DNA of 64,000 bases, from contig PZJY01000002.1 in assembly GCA_031472005.1 (NCBI GenBank), positions 1,860,001 to 1,924,000 of the forward strand. Reading direction: 5' to 3'. Both the position numbers and the translations under genes were made by a program. A model generated the notes under the pieces. That model was not told the origin of the DNA, did no database searches, and was given only the letters and a program-made list of their open reading frames with translations. Positions 47,347-58,435 of the stretch are shown here, in pieces. Each line of letters starts with the position of its first letter. Positions within the stretch are counted from its first letter, which is position 1. This DNA comes from Tetracladium setigerum (taxonomy: Eukaryota > Ascomycota > Leotiomycetes > Helotiales).

Positions 47347-47988
47347 GTTTGTAGAGTCGGTGGGCAGACTGGTGGGGAAGAGAATGCGAACTTTTATTCG
47401 GGAACGGGCAGGTTCTGGCAGATGTGTCTCAACCAGAGGGCGTGCGTCAACTGGAAGTAGATGTTTGTTATTTGTAGTCTTGCTCGAAGTCTGAAGAGAA
47501 AGATGTGGGAGTGCAAGGCTGAGAGATTCGTTGTTCTGTGGCTGTGGTTGGAAGAGGGCGAAAATGACGTTCCGGAAGGCGGCAACAAAGCGAAAAATAG
47601 AAAATTAACAGCAACCGACTGGGGAACGAGATGACAATAACAACCTCCACTTGGCACACGCCATTCACCTCTCTGTTATTATCACGATGGAAATAGTCAA
47701 GGTCTCTTTAAATGAGTATCATGCGCCCATCACTTTTTCTTACAGTCTTTGTGAGATGCGACTATTCTTCTGCATGCGACAATGCCACTCTTCCTTCAGA
47801 CCGCCATTTATCAAAATTGGGCTTCATTCACAATTCCAAAACTAGATAGCCTACATAATGACACTCAAGATGCTTCAAATCTTCTCATATTCGCAGGCTA
47901 TGTTGATCTACTTTCAAAGCTATCTAAGCAATTTTTACGCTTTTAAGAATTCATGCAATCTGCCCCTCCTTTCCACCTAAATGACCCC
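47347..47988. other. Intergenic region
   Basis: About 640 bp upstream of the J-protein gene, ending at the stop codon of the epimerase gene. No gene is supported. Confidence 0.5.
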
Positions 47989-48985
47989 TCATTTGACACC
48001 AGCAGCAGCCATTCTCTGGAAACATCCCTTGTACGCCTCGTGAATCTCTGGAACCTCAAAGTTGTACTCTGCAAGCTTGGTGGTAAGCTTGGTAGTGTCC
48101 AACTTGCAGTTGCTGCGTCCGGCCTTGATGACCTTGGACTGCTCCTCCAAGGTGAAATTCTTCCATGTGAAGTCTGGTCGAACGTACTCCTTGAAGAGAG
48201 AGAGGACCTCGTTGTGGGAGATGGCACCTGGGTTGGTGAAGTTGTAGATACCGGTCTCCTTGTGCTCGGCGAGGAGGATGGAGGCTGGGAGGAGGTCGTG
48301 GAGGATGGTGTTGGAGTTGGGGATATCGACAACACGATCGTACTTGGCGATCTTGGTGACGAAGTTACGGGAGTGGAGGTCATCGCTGACTGGCATACGA
48401 AGTCGGAGAATGAGGGCGTTGGTGTAGTATTTCATGATCTGTGGCAAGAATGTTAGCATTGAAGTTCGCTCACTACGAAGCAGTCAAAAGTACTAACCTC
48501 TTCAACGTGTGCCTTGGTCTCGGAGTAGAAAGAGCCGTCAAAGTTGGCCTTGTCGGTCTCGAGGAAACCTGGACCACCAATTGGATGGGTCTCATCATAT
48601 GCGTAGATGCAGCCGGTGGCGAAGACGGTGATGTGAATGCCCTTCAAGAAGCAAGCATCGGTCAAGTTCAAGGTACCGACAACATTGTTTCGGACAGTGT
48701 CCTCCTTGTTGTCCTCGCACCAATCGACGTTGGGGCGGCCAGTGGAACCAGCAGCGTTGAGGACGTGTGTAGGCTTGACCCTCTCCAACTCGGCGATGAC
48801 AGCTTCGCGGTTTTGCATGCGGACGGTGGTGGTGTGAACCTCCTTTCCTGTGCCTGGGTTAGCATTTTGCGCTTTATCTCGAGGAGGAAGGGAAGCTCCT
48901 TACCTTGACTCTCGAGGAGGGTCTTCAAGTGGCCAGCAACCCATCCCTCGCCACCCCAGATCAAGAAAACGGGCTTGGATGCCAT
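47989..48985 (-). CDS. NDP-4-keto-6-deoxyglucose 3,5-epimerase/4-reductase (rhamnose synthesis)
   Basis: Three exons (48985-48904, 48847-48498, 48438-47989) give 293 residues. It is an extended short-chain dehydrogenase with a Gly-rich NAD(P)-binding loop at the N-terminus (IWGGEGWVAGH), a THVLNAAGSTGRPNVDWCE block and the active-site Tyr-Lys pair in FYSETK. The GRPNVDWCE and LHDLLPASI blocks match the bifunctional enzyme (plant NRS/ER, Botrytis BcER type) that turns UDP-4-keto-6-deoxyglucose into UDP-L-rhamnose. The partner 4,6-dehydratase is not in the window. Rhamnose occurs in walls and glycans of several plant-associated fungi. The start is set by the Rossmann motif. Confidence 0.9.
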
Positions 48986-50285
48986 TGTGTGTGTATTGTG
49001 AGGTTGTAGGAGATTGGAAGGGTTTGTGGGTATAGTGGTGGGAAGAAGTGGTTATGAGGTTGTGTTTGTGGAGAGAGAGAATAATAATGGGAGGGAGGTG
49101 AGCACTGGGAGGGGCCGTACCTTCGTGTGCTTTTTGTCTTCACCGTTCCCTCCCCTCATGCAGGAGATGCAGGGGCAACGAACATTGGATGGGATGGGCA
49201 GCGCCTGCTTACCAAGAGTATGTGATAGACTACAAATCGAGAGCGACGGTCCCCAATAATTTTACGAGCATGGGGCAATACGATGTATCAGATATCTCTT
49301 GCCTTCTATTCATGTCTATCCTACTCCTACGCGTTGACAGTTGGCAAACAAACTGGAATTCCTTTTGACATTCGACATTCCACATCCATCCCATCCCACT
49401 TCATCTGTTGACCCGCCGCTGCTGAGATGAGGACACGGTCCGGACTGCCTTGGCAATAGAGGGGCAAGATGGATGGTTGAAGCAGAAAAAGAGATCGAAT
49501 GGTGGCTGCCGAGGAGCTAGCAATGCTTCTTCTCCCGTAGAACTACCTACTGTAGTGAACAGTCAGAGTATTTGAAAAAATCTACCTATTCATACCCTTT
49601 TCTATCATATTATTTAGTACGTTGCTTATTTTGGCTTGCTCATTAGCGCGAGTCCCTTTCATAAGCGGTGGCGGGAGGGCTTGGCGTCGCTTCCCTCAAT
49701 TTATCCGTGCACCATTCAACGTCGTCCAACGACGTCTATCATCAAATCACCAGAAGACAATCACTTACGAGTAATTCTTTTAAACAATTATACAGTAATT
49801 TATATACTTCTTTTGTGTTTTCCTTCTTAGCCTCACAGCAATAACTCGTCGAATCATCAATAATCAGTAGCTGTCATGCTCTGCCAGACTCCAGCTATTG
49901 GTGAAGTTTTGATCATTGATCTGGCAAGTATCTCTGGTCATAAGGTAGGATTAATGGTATCCGGAGTACAAATTTCAGTTGTTATTGTAGAAGAGCAGAG
50001 TAGTGACTTTCCCCTTTCGTTGACGTGTGTCTCTCAAAGTGAGAAGCAGAAATGTTCTAATAGTGAGATTAATGCTGATCGAAGCACTTGGAAACGAAAG
50101 GTATGAACACCAGGCCTTCTTGCCGTCCAGCCAAAAGAACGCCCATAAATATCTGGCCTGGATTCATTTTTTCCTTTCTCTGATTCCTCCACCACGCTTG
50201 ATTCTTACTTGATCATCGCAGCAGCTTGTTGACGAACTATCTAGGTCACTGAGATAGAAATCTTCGTGGGAACTCGATCTACACA
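48986..50285. other. Intergenic region
   Basis: 1.3 kb between the start codons of two divergent genes. Small open frames at 49636-50106 lack known motifs. It probably contains both promoters, but no motif can be assigned. Confidence 0.5.
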
Positions 50286-51472
50286 ATGGCATCCGCACCA
50301 ATTCTTCGATCTGAGGTCGCTCCTCAGATTGTCTCTGCTCTCGTGTCTGGCATACCTGACCATAACTCCAAAGTTCAGCTCGCCCTGGACGAGATTGAGC
50401 AATGCATCGACAAATTCCTTGGGATCTTGAAGGGCACAAGAGATAATGGAGTTGTTAGGGACCGATATCTGCGTCTTGTAGAGAAGCTCCGTGCTGCACA
50501 CGAAGTTGTGGGCAACGAAGTAACATGGGCAGCGCTGACCCTCCAGAAATGCATGGGCACATCAAAGAACTTCCATTTGATGTGGTCTTGGAAAAGCTCC
50601 TACAAAAAGATGAGCAAAAGGTCGGCGCCTACTTATTGAAGGTTGCGTTCGATCCCGATGCCTGCTTTGCTGTTCCCGAAGTTTCGGGGTTTGGGTGCCT
50701 GGTGGCAAGCGTGGCCACCGGGCGAGTGCCCCAGACAGAGGCAAGTCGCTTCGGCATCATTGAGCTCGACAATGGCGCCGCGGTCGAACGACAGATTGAG
50801 CTCAGTCATATTTTGCGACCGGTGCGAGAGTCCTCATCGGTCAGCACCAGCCAGCGTCTGAATCGTTTTGTGAACATTACCTCGGAAGCGGTTCCGGCGC
50901 CTTTCTTCGCTACGCGGCAGGAAGTGTCGCTTCCGTCAAACCGTCAATATTTTGGCCTTTCAGGTATATCGGTGGTCAATCCACTACGTGGAAATACGCT
51001 GGACAGTACTTCTACTCAACAGGCCGGGGTTCATGGCTCCCGTCTTGACATCAGCTCCGGGTTTGGGACCTCCAGAGCCTTGTATTCCCCCTTTGCCGGG
51101 CTGTATTCGGTCTCTGCTCTCCTCTCGGGCTCAGCTAGAGTGTGGATCGTGATCCCACCTGATCAAAGATTCAAGATTCGGCAGCCTGTGTCTGAAGGCG
51201 TTCTGAATTTCGATATGGACTCTGCGTGCTCCGGATGTCAACGCCATCAAGGGATTTTCCTCCTCCCATCGTTATTGAATCGCCATAAAGTGAAATACAC
51301 CCAGTTTGAACATCGAGCTGGGGAGATTGTCATTACAGCTCCTGAATGCCTCGTTCAAATGTATAACACGGGATCTAACGTCGTCGAGACGTCGCTTTAT
51401 GGTGACAAACATTGGCACCCAGACGAACTGTCAAAACGTCAAGCTAGGAAGCCATTCGAATCTTGCGACTAG
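50286..51472 (+). CDS. Degenerate JmjC-domain protein, one-base frame break
   Basis: The frame starts with a good ATG at 50286 and encodes a helical N-terminal region to residue ~80. It then shifts at G3 50527-50529; with one more G it runs on to the TAG at 51470-51472 (395 residues in total). The C-terminal half has the backbone of a JmjC fold: HSPFAGLYSVSALLSG-like text (here YSPFAGLYSVSALLSG), RVWIVIPP, LLNRHKVKYTQFEHRAGEIVITAP and GSNVVETSLYGDKHW. The iron-binding His-x-Asp/Glu pair expected before LYS and the later His expected after the ITAP motif are both replaced (LVQMYNTG). It should therefore not be an active demethylase. Neighbouring frame 51473-52840 is in the same register after the stop. 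Confidence 0.6.
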
Positions 51473-51586
51473 TCCAATGTAGGATTATCAGCGCCACCTC
51501 CCCCGGAAATCAAATACAGCAGGGATTTATCTGCGTGCTCTCTTCTGACCGGTTCCTCGCTTCTGTGTGGCTTTGCCGCCACCTCT

Positions 51587-52840
51587 ATGTGTACGCTTTC
51601 TGCGTGTGAATTCCACACTTCTGCCCATTCTCGCCGGGGCGCGAAAATCGACAACACTGTCACTCACATACCTGAAAGCATTACAGTTTTTGGGAGCAAT
51701 GCGAAATCAGGGCCGCTAATTGATTATGCTTCTGATGACGAGAGCTCACCCACCCAACCCAATGTCAACGGCACAGATACTACCACCACTCTATCAGTCA
51801 CTTCGCTTGCATTCACTCCAACCTCAATGACATCGAATCAAGCTCAAGTGATACCTGTAAAATCAGATCACAGCGAGCAGCGTCGTGATCTGAACTCCCC
51901 TCCGACCAATCTCAATGACTCCTATCATTCGGTGTCAAGCGACCCCATTGACTCATGGAAAGATTTTTCTAGGAGCCGGGTACCTGAAGCAGCTTTCTGC
52001 GTCCGGCCACATGGTAACTTCCACACGTCAAGTACCACACGCTCTTCACGTTCGTTCAATCAACTTCAAAGTGTTGTTCGATCGAGAGACGTCCCAGTAG
52101 CCGAAAGATTATTAAGTGCACTTCATGAAATATCCTTGTCCGCTGGAAATAGGTTGTCCATTGAAAAGTGGATTACTGAGATGAATGGGTCTTTGCGAAG
52201 CTATGCAAAGTCTCCTACAAAGCTATGGGAAGAATATTATTTGCCACCGCAGAGCATAAAAGCCCAATCTCAAGATACCTTCCAAACCATAGAAAGTCTA
52301 CAAAAGGCACAGTCAGAGACCAAATACCCTTACTCCAAGTATCTCCTCTTATGTCGTCGGTGGGCTTGTCAAGTTGATTTTACGGCCAGAACAATGATCG
52401 GGAGTCAAGAGCAGAATCGCGTGAAAAGAAATTTCATTATGGAGAAATTCATGAAAAGTCATCTGGGATACAAGGAAAGTGATCGACGCATCCGGAAGTG
52501 GGAGGTACAGAAGAGGAGGATGCAGAATTGGTACCTCTGGGGATCAAAGGTACAAAGGATCGTCCACGCAACAAGGCCTATTGTTGTGGTAGTACTCTCA
52601 GAGAGTGTGGACAGCTCGTTACTCAAGAGTTTCATCAACGAAGGCAATGAACAGCATATGGAGTCACTTGCCAGTCAGCTCAAGCAGTGCAAAGGAGAAT
52701 GGATCCACAAGTTAGATCAAGCATTTCAACCTTGGTTTGAGCGCATTCAAACCTCTCCGGAGAGCTGGAAACCGATTGATCTTTCGTCCTTCCATACATA
52801 CTCAGAGTTTGATGATCAGATATTGGAGCTTTTTCGATAA
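51587..52840 (+). CDS. Uncharacterised basic protein, in register with the JmjC frame
   Basis: The frame of 417 codons from ATG 51587 has no recognised domain. The N-terminal ~130 residues are Ser/Thr-rich and disordered; the rest is helical and rich in Lys, Arg, Trp and Glu (for example RRWACQVDFTARTM, WYLWGSKVQRIVHATRPIVVVV). The frame is open back to the TAG at 51470, 38 codons before this ATG, in the same register as the JmjC frame. The two may be exons or halves of one gene separated by a stop mutation or error, or by an unrecognised intron. As a separate gene it would have only a 114-bp spacer. Function unknown. Confidence 0.5.
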   Translation: MCTLSACEFHTSAHSRRGAKIDNTVTHIPESITVFGSNAKSGPLIDYASDDESSPTQPNVNGTDTTTTLSVTSLAFTPTSMTSNQAQVIPVKSDHSEQRRDLNSPPTNLNDSYHSVSSDPIDSWKDFSRSRVPEAAFCVRPHGNFHTSSTTRSSRSFNQLQSVVRSRDVPVAERLLSALHEISLSAGNRLSIEKWITEMNGSLRSYAKSPTKLWEEYYLPPQSIKAQSQDTFQTIESLQKAQSETKYPYSKYLLLCRRWACQVDFTARTMIGSQEQNRVKRNFIMEKFMKSHLGYKESDRRIRKWEVQKRRMQNWYLWGSKVQRIVHATRPIVVVVLSESVDSSLLKSFINEGNEQHMESLASQLKQCKGEWIHKLDQAFQPWFERIQTSPESWKPIDLSSFHTYSEFDDQILELFR

Positions 52841-54341
52841 GTACAGCGTGCAGTTTAGGATATGGTTCTAAGTGGGTTTGCAAACAGCACGTCGTTTTTC
52901 ACGCTCTATTACCATGCGAACGCAAGCGCAGTATGGCTGCTAGGTATGATAGATACATGATAGATTCAAGGCATTGTCCGGGGCATCTCGAATCTCGTAA
53001 TCACAGTTTGCAATCTCATTTTCACAGACGAGATGTTCCATCATAAGGATATTTCGTGCTCGGGATTCAGACCTTGGTATTGATCCTCCATCAAAACAAT
53101 TTGGCCTGGACCTTCTTCCTGAGGAGGCGAGAAATTTGCCGCGGCTGAAATCAATTGCAATTTGTATACATTGTACCAAAACTTGGAGGATGTTTTACAA
53201 CAATAGAACAAAGAAGCGAAATAAGACTTGGGCGATGAAATTTGTACTGTTAAAATAAAATAAACCCCCTCTGAAAATGAAAGAAGGCTCGTGAGTTCTT
53301 GAAACTACGTGAAATTTGAAGTATCGTAATTCTACGTTCTTGGCAAGAAGGGAGGTAGTACTCTCTATAATTAATAGATGTGGATTTGTTTTGAGAAAGA
53401 TAATTTCTATTTGTAGTGACATACATGAGACAAAGGAAAGCAATAGTCAACAATGGAAAGGTCAAAATAGAGGTGAAAACATGAGAGAATTCCAATAAAA
53501 TCGCACATTTAAATAAATCCAACGATTAATTAGTGAACAGCGACCGAAGCCGAAACCAGCTCCCAAAAGTAAGGTATCTCAAAGAAGCAAAGAAGCCGGA
53601 ATGCAAGAATTCATCTATAATCCAGAGTAGATAGATAGCCTCTCAGCTAGACAAACACTCTGTATTTCTCCTAATCCTCAAGATCTTGATCGAATCGAAG
53701 TGCTTGTGAAATAGTAGTTGTGGGATGATAGTGCTTTCTGTTGCGATTCAACGTCGCTGAATATTCTCGCCTCAGCTTTCTACCTAACCTACTGCACAAC
53801 ATTATGTCTCAGGAAGTGGTGTATATGCAATGTTAAACTTTGCAACCAATGTCTGAATTGAGAAGTCAAGGAACCTAAGGTACCTAAGTACTCAAAGTAA
53901 CGTCAATTACCTCCTTATGTACTGTGCTGACACCATCAATGGTTTCTATTAACAGGAGAGTGTAAAAAGAGTATATCCTCGAGAGATTTCTGAAAATATG
54001 GAAAAGTATTACGTCTCATTGTTTTCTGGGAGGTCCTGAATCCCCTGAAATACACTTAGCATCATCTACCATCTGGCACGCCAATTATACATAAAATTCG
54101 GCGATGTCACGTGACACACTCTCCAGATCTAGTGCCCACAACTAAGTTTTAAAAATACTCAGACGGTCAATTCTACTAAGTGAAAAGCCTAGATTGTTTG
54201 CAGAGTCTGCTAGTACGCCTATGCTAATTTTGCTGTTATTAGGACCGCTGCTTTCGCCTAAAATATTTAAAAAAAAAAAAAAAGTATCCTCCTCAGAAGA
54301 CAAGAAACGCTTAATAAAAATAAACATTGCTCGTAGCAGAC
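52841..54341. other. Intergenic region
   Basis: 1.5 kb, AT-rich, with many short frames and no supported gene. An A15 run lies at 54269-54283, about 60 bp from the 3' side of the tRNA gene. Old repetitive sequence is possible but not identified. Confidence 0.45.
54316..54320 (-). terminator. Pol III T5 terminator of the tRNA
   Basis: On the minus strand a run of five T residues begins 22 nt after the tRNA discriminator base, preceded by TTTA. Oligo-T of this kind ends RNA polymerase III transcripts. Confidence 0.6.
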
Positions 54342-54425
54342 AGCCCACTCCCGGAATCGAACCGGGGATCTTCTCATTACAACGTGGTTTACGAGTGAGA
54401 CGCTGTACCCCTAAGCCAAGCGGGC
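54342..54425 (-). tRNA. tRNA-Thr(CGT) with a 12-nt intron
   Basis: The minus strand folds as a tRNA. The acceptor stem GCCCGCT pairs with AGTGGGC over seven positions with one G-T pair. A three-pair D stem (GCT/AGC) encloses TAGGGGTAC. The anticodon stem TCTCA/TGAGA encloses 19 nt. Removing 12 nt (AACCACGTTGTA) one base after the anticodon leaves loop CT-CGT-AA with U33 and anticodon CGT, which reads the Thr codon ACG. The T arm CCCGG-TTCGATT-CCGGG is perfect and contains the B box. The discriminator is T; CCA is not encoded, as usual in eukaryotes. Confidence 0.9.
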
Positions 54426-55096
54426 TGGATTATGGAAAAAATTCGGCTTATTCAAAAATATACAACTGTCAAAAGCGCGACCGGCTAAACTATCGGATTA
54501 ATCGGAAGCATATCCCCGATTCAGGAAGCCGAGAGCTCGGATTGCTTGGAAAACCGACGGAGGCGAGACTTTAGCCGGCCAAAATATGTATGGAGTATGT
54601 ATGTGGTAAGGTTTTTTATATGGTAAAAATTGACTAGAAGTACACAACAGGAATAGCAGGGCAGGTACCCAATTGTCCTCTCTTCCATGGCAGCATTAAC
54701 CCAGCAATCCCGAAAGCAAATTGTAAACAATAGACCCAAGGCTTATAAAAACACCAATTGAGGCTTTGCCCCACAAACTCGTCCGCCATTTGGGTGCTGC
54801 TGATTGGGCCGTGTAATTGGACGGTAAATAGCAACTCCCAACTGCTGACCATGTTGCCCAGAGAAGAGGACACAGGAAATGCTTTGGACTTCTACTCTCT
54901 TCCAGAATATATAAGTCGCGTCTGTCCCCTCTGAAATCTGGAGAAAATCACAAACAGAGTTGCCAGCAAAGCAGTGGTCGCGACATTCCGAAATTGCAGC
55001 AAACCGATTTCAACAAACTCGCCCCAAAATATTCCACACCCCTGATTTCTCCCTCCACCTTCCCCTTCACCTCTCTCACACATCACAACCAACACC
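54426..55096. other. Upstream region of tRNA and squalene synthase
   Basis: This 671-bp stretch lies upstream of both the minus-strand tRNA and the plus-strand squalene synthase. ATATATAAG at about 54908 is a possible TATA element 190 bp before the ERG9 start. No gene is seen. Confidence 0.5.
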
Positions 55097-56714
55097 ATGG
55101 GTCTCCTCAGCACGCTTCGAAGTACGGGATACTATGCAGTTCACCCCAATCAACTGAGGGATATCCTTCAATGGTAGACAATCCTCCCCAATATTCATAA
55201 AGCCCGCGCATTCTAATACTGAGTGTAGGCAAACATGGCACGAAGAGGTTCACAGGAGGAAGCTCGACAAGGAGTCGGACAACCTGAAGGAATGCTTCAA
55301 ATACCTTGATTTGACCAGCCGAAGCTTCAGCGCCGTCATCCAGGAACTCCATCCCGAGCTGCTTGTTCCCGTCACTCTCTTCTACCTCATTCTCCGCGGT
55401 CTCGACACCATCGAAGATGATATGACGATCCCTCTGCAGAAGAAGGAGCCACTTCTACGAAACTTCGACAGCATAATTGAGCGCGAGGGATGGACTTTCA
55501 CAGAGAATGGACCTAATGAGAAGGATCGAGAGCTGCTGGTCCACTTTGATGTTGTGATCAGCGAGTTTATCCAGGTCAAGCCCGTGTACAAGGCGATTAT
55601 CAAGGATATCACCAAGCAGATGGGAAATGGCATGGCCGATTATGCCAACAACGCAGAGCACAACCTCGTCGGTGTCAATACAATCAAGGACTACGAGCTT
55701 TACTGCCATTATGTTGCTGGTTTGGTTGGAGATGGTCTTACTAGACTATTCGTGGAGAGCAAACTCGCCAACCCAGCTCTTCTTCAGCGCCCAGAGCTTG
55801 CCGAATCCATGGGTCAATTTTTGCAGAAGACCAACATCATCCGAGACATCAAGGAGGATTTCGACGACAAGAGACGATTCTACCCCAAGGAGATTTGGTC
55901 CAAGCATGTTGATAAGTTTGAGGATCTTTTTGAGCCAGAAAATACCGAGGCCGCACTGGCATGCAGCTCCGAGATGATTCTCAATGGTCTCAGACATGCG
56001 GACGAATGTTTGTTCTACATGGCTGGTATCAAAGAGCAGAGTGTTTTCAACTTCGTCGCCATCCCACAATCCATGGCTATTGCCACCATGGAAATCCTCT
56101 TCCGCAACCCAGACATTTTCAAGAAGAATGTCAAGATTACGAAGGGAGATGCATGCAAGTTGATGATGAAATCAACACAGAACTTGCGCATCGTCTGTGA
56201 TATTTTCCGCGAGTATGCGCGCAGAATACAGAAGAAGAACTCTCCAAAGGACCCTAACTTTGTTGAGATTAGTGTTGCATGTGCCAAGGTATGAAAAATC
56301 TCCTCCTGACTTGATCCACACTAATCTCTCTCTCCCAGATTGAACAATTCATCGAGTCAATCTACCCATCTCAAGATCCAAAGAAACTCACAGCACTCTA
56401 TGGCGATGGCAGTCTGGAGTCCGCTGAGGAGTTGAAGAAGCGCAGAGAAGCCTTCGACTTGAAGAGAGAGTCCTTGTACATGGTAGCTGCTGTTATTGGC
56501 ACGCTCTTTGTCATTTCTGCATTGATGGTACGCGTCCTGCCCTTACCCAGTCAACGCGCTCAAGCTAACGGTTGTTTAGATCGGAGGAGCATACCTCGCA
56601 GGTGCCCGCTTCGACATCGTATTTGACGAGATCAAGAATGGCAACATCTTCCCCAAGTTCGCAGCAGAGACCACCAAAGCCATCCTCGAGAAACCCGGCC
56701 ACGGAGAGTTGTAA
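55097..56714 (+). CDS. ERG9: Squalene synthase
   Basis: Four exons (55097-55173, 55229-56288, 56339-56527, 56580-56714) give 486 residues. It condenses two farnesyl diphosphates to squalene with NADPH, the first committed step to ergosterol, at the ER membrane. The two Asp-rich substrate motifs are DTIEDDMT and DFDDKRRFYP with preceding IIRDIKED. YCHYVAGLVGDGLTRLF is the conserved catalytic helix. A C-terminal hydrophobic segment (LYMVAAVIGTLFVISALM) anchors it to the membrane. The short first exon is confirmed by the family N-terminus MGLLSTLRS and by phase. No frame defects. Confidence 0.97.
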
Positions 56715-58435
56715 TTGACAAATTTTCATTTTCCTACACATTCAAATCTTTCCCACGACTGCATTTTTTGCCTCTGCATGCTGGCGCTGCGAACTTTCTT
56801 ATACCATAATGTCTTTCATGTTACTGCTTCGCTCGGGTACCCATCAATGATGATTTTTCTTCCCTCGAAGCACAAGGTTTGGCCAACCCACTAGGGATGC
56901 GGGAGGAGGCGATGTAAAATAGGGCAGGCTTGTGCAATGCATGCAATATAGGAACTTTTAATGATGTTAGGACTTGCATTCTTTTGCTCTTTCATGTCTA
57001 AACTACGGTAGGTTGGACTTCTTTCTCTCTGGTCAGAATTGTTTCGAGGGGATAAAACTAGCACGGATGTCAAATTGCAACTCAAGTCCTTTCAATGACT
57101 GTCGGTTGTGCCTAAGATGTGCTGATATGGACGTGCAATGAAACTCAGCGATGAGACAATGATCATGAAAATCATATGTTCAGTATGGTGGAAAGGATTA
57201 CTGAGTTGCATACATTAATTTTTTTGAAACCTTTTCCGGCTCCAAGTTTGATCCGGGCGAACAACTAGCGACAATCTCTTTGTTTTGAGGTAGAATCACC
57301 TGTGAGTTATGTCTTGGGTTTATCTCCTACGACCAAAAGAGTTCTATCGGCCTGGAAAGTTAAAGAGTGCAGCTGTAGAGTCGCCTTGACTGGCCGAATT
57401 CGCGTCTGGTTTTGATCGCGTGCCCAGCCAGAAGGAGCCGCAACTGAGGGAGAAGGGGAGATGAAAGAGGCAACCTATGTCATATGATCACAATTTAAAT
57501 GAATGCATTATGCCTTTGTGCTCACTCGATAATATTGACAATATGGAATGTGGCTGTGTGATTGATTATTGCTTGTGGTTCGAAATAGGAGATGCCATGC
57601 TTTTTAATGAGACAACACGAGTTGTCCCAAGATTCGGTATAGAATCACCCACCCACCTACTCTTCGAGAAATCTAGAATTCTAGATAAAGGCACAAGATA
57701 TAGAAGAAAATACACTCAAATGGCCGTGGAGAGCGCGTAGCGCGTACCGCGTACCGTAGGTATGAATGAAAACAATAGTTAGAAACTTTCCTCCTCCAGC
57801 AGGCTAAAATTGGCAATTAAGGACCCCAGCCCGCGGACGCAGCAAAGCTTAAAAAAGCGTGGTCGGTGATTGCGACCAGACCATCTTTGCACCCCACATC
57901 CGCATTTACTTTCAAGACCCTCCACCACCACAACATCATAGCCACCACCCCATTCATTCACAACATCAACATCAACAACAACAACCACGCCAAACTCCTT
58001 TTCCAACCCTCTCTGCCCTTCGATCACGAGAAAATATATTCCAACATCCTTACGATCCGCTAGCCGGCGCAAGACGACCCTTCCGATCGGCCGATTACCG
58101 ATTCCATCTCTCGTTCCTCACTCAATATCTCGATTGACTGCACCTTCTAGACGAAACAGCGGTTCACTTCACTTCACTTCATACCTAAACAACAACTCGT
58201 CTCGGAACAGCCTTGCGGGACCTCTTTCAAACTCAGTGAATTCCAGCGATCACCCCGAACCATTCCTACGACGTCCTTCTCTCCACCATTCGCATCTGGC
58301 GGCTCGCTTCCAGTTCAACGTGGCTAGCGAAAAGTCACATTTCAGCCTCGTCCCTCAACCACACGCAACACCGCATGCGCAGCGATCAAACAATCAACGG
58401 GCATCGTGGCGATATCTTGCGGGGTCACGGCTACA
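56715..58435. other. Intergenic region
   Basis: 1.7 kb. An 87-codon plus-strand frame at 57477-57740 has a genuine ATG but no recognised domain and is not called. From about 57890 to 58435 the sequence is CA- and TC-rich and probably forms the long leader of the F-box-like gene, with upstream ATGs. Confidence 0.45.

Noticed and set aside
54194..54574. 126-codon plus-strand frame across the tRNA
   Set aside because: It is read through an A15 run and antisense to the tRNA, so it is not a protein gene.
57477..57740. 87-codon plus-strand frame with an ATG
   Set aside because: No recognisable motif; length is within chance for AT-rich intergenic sequence.
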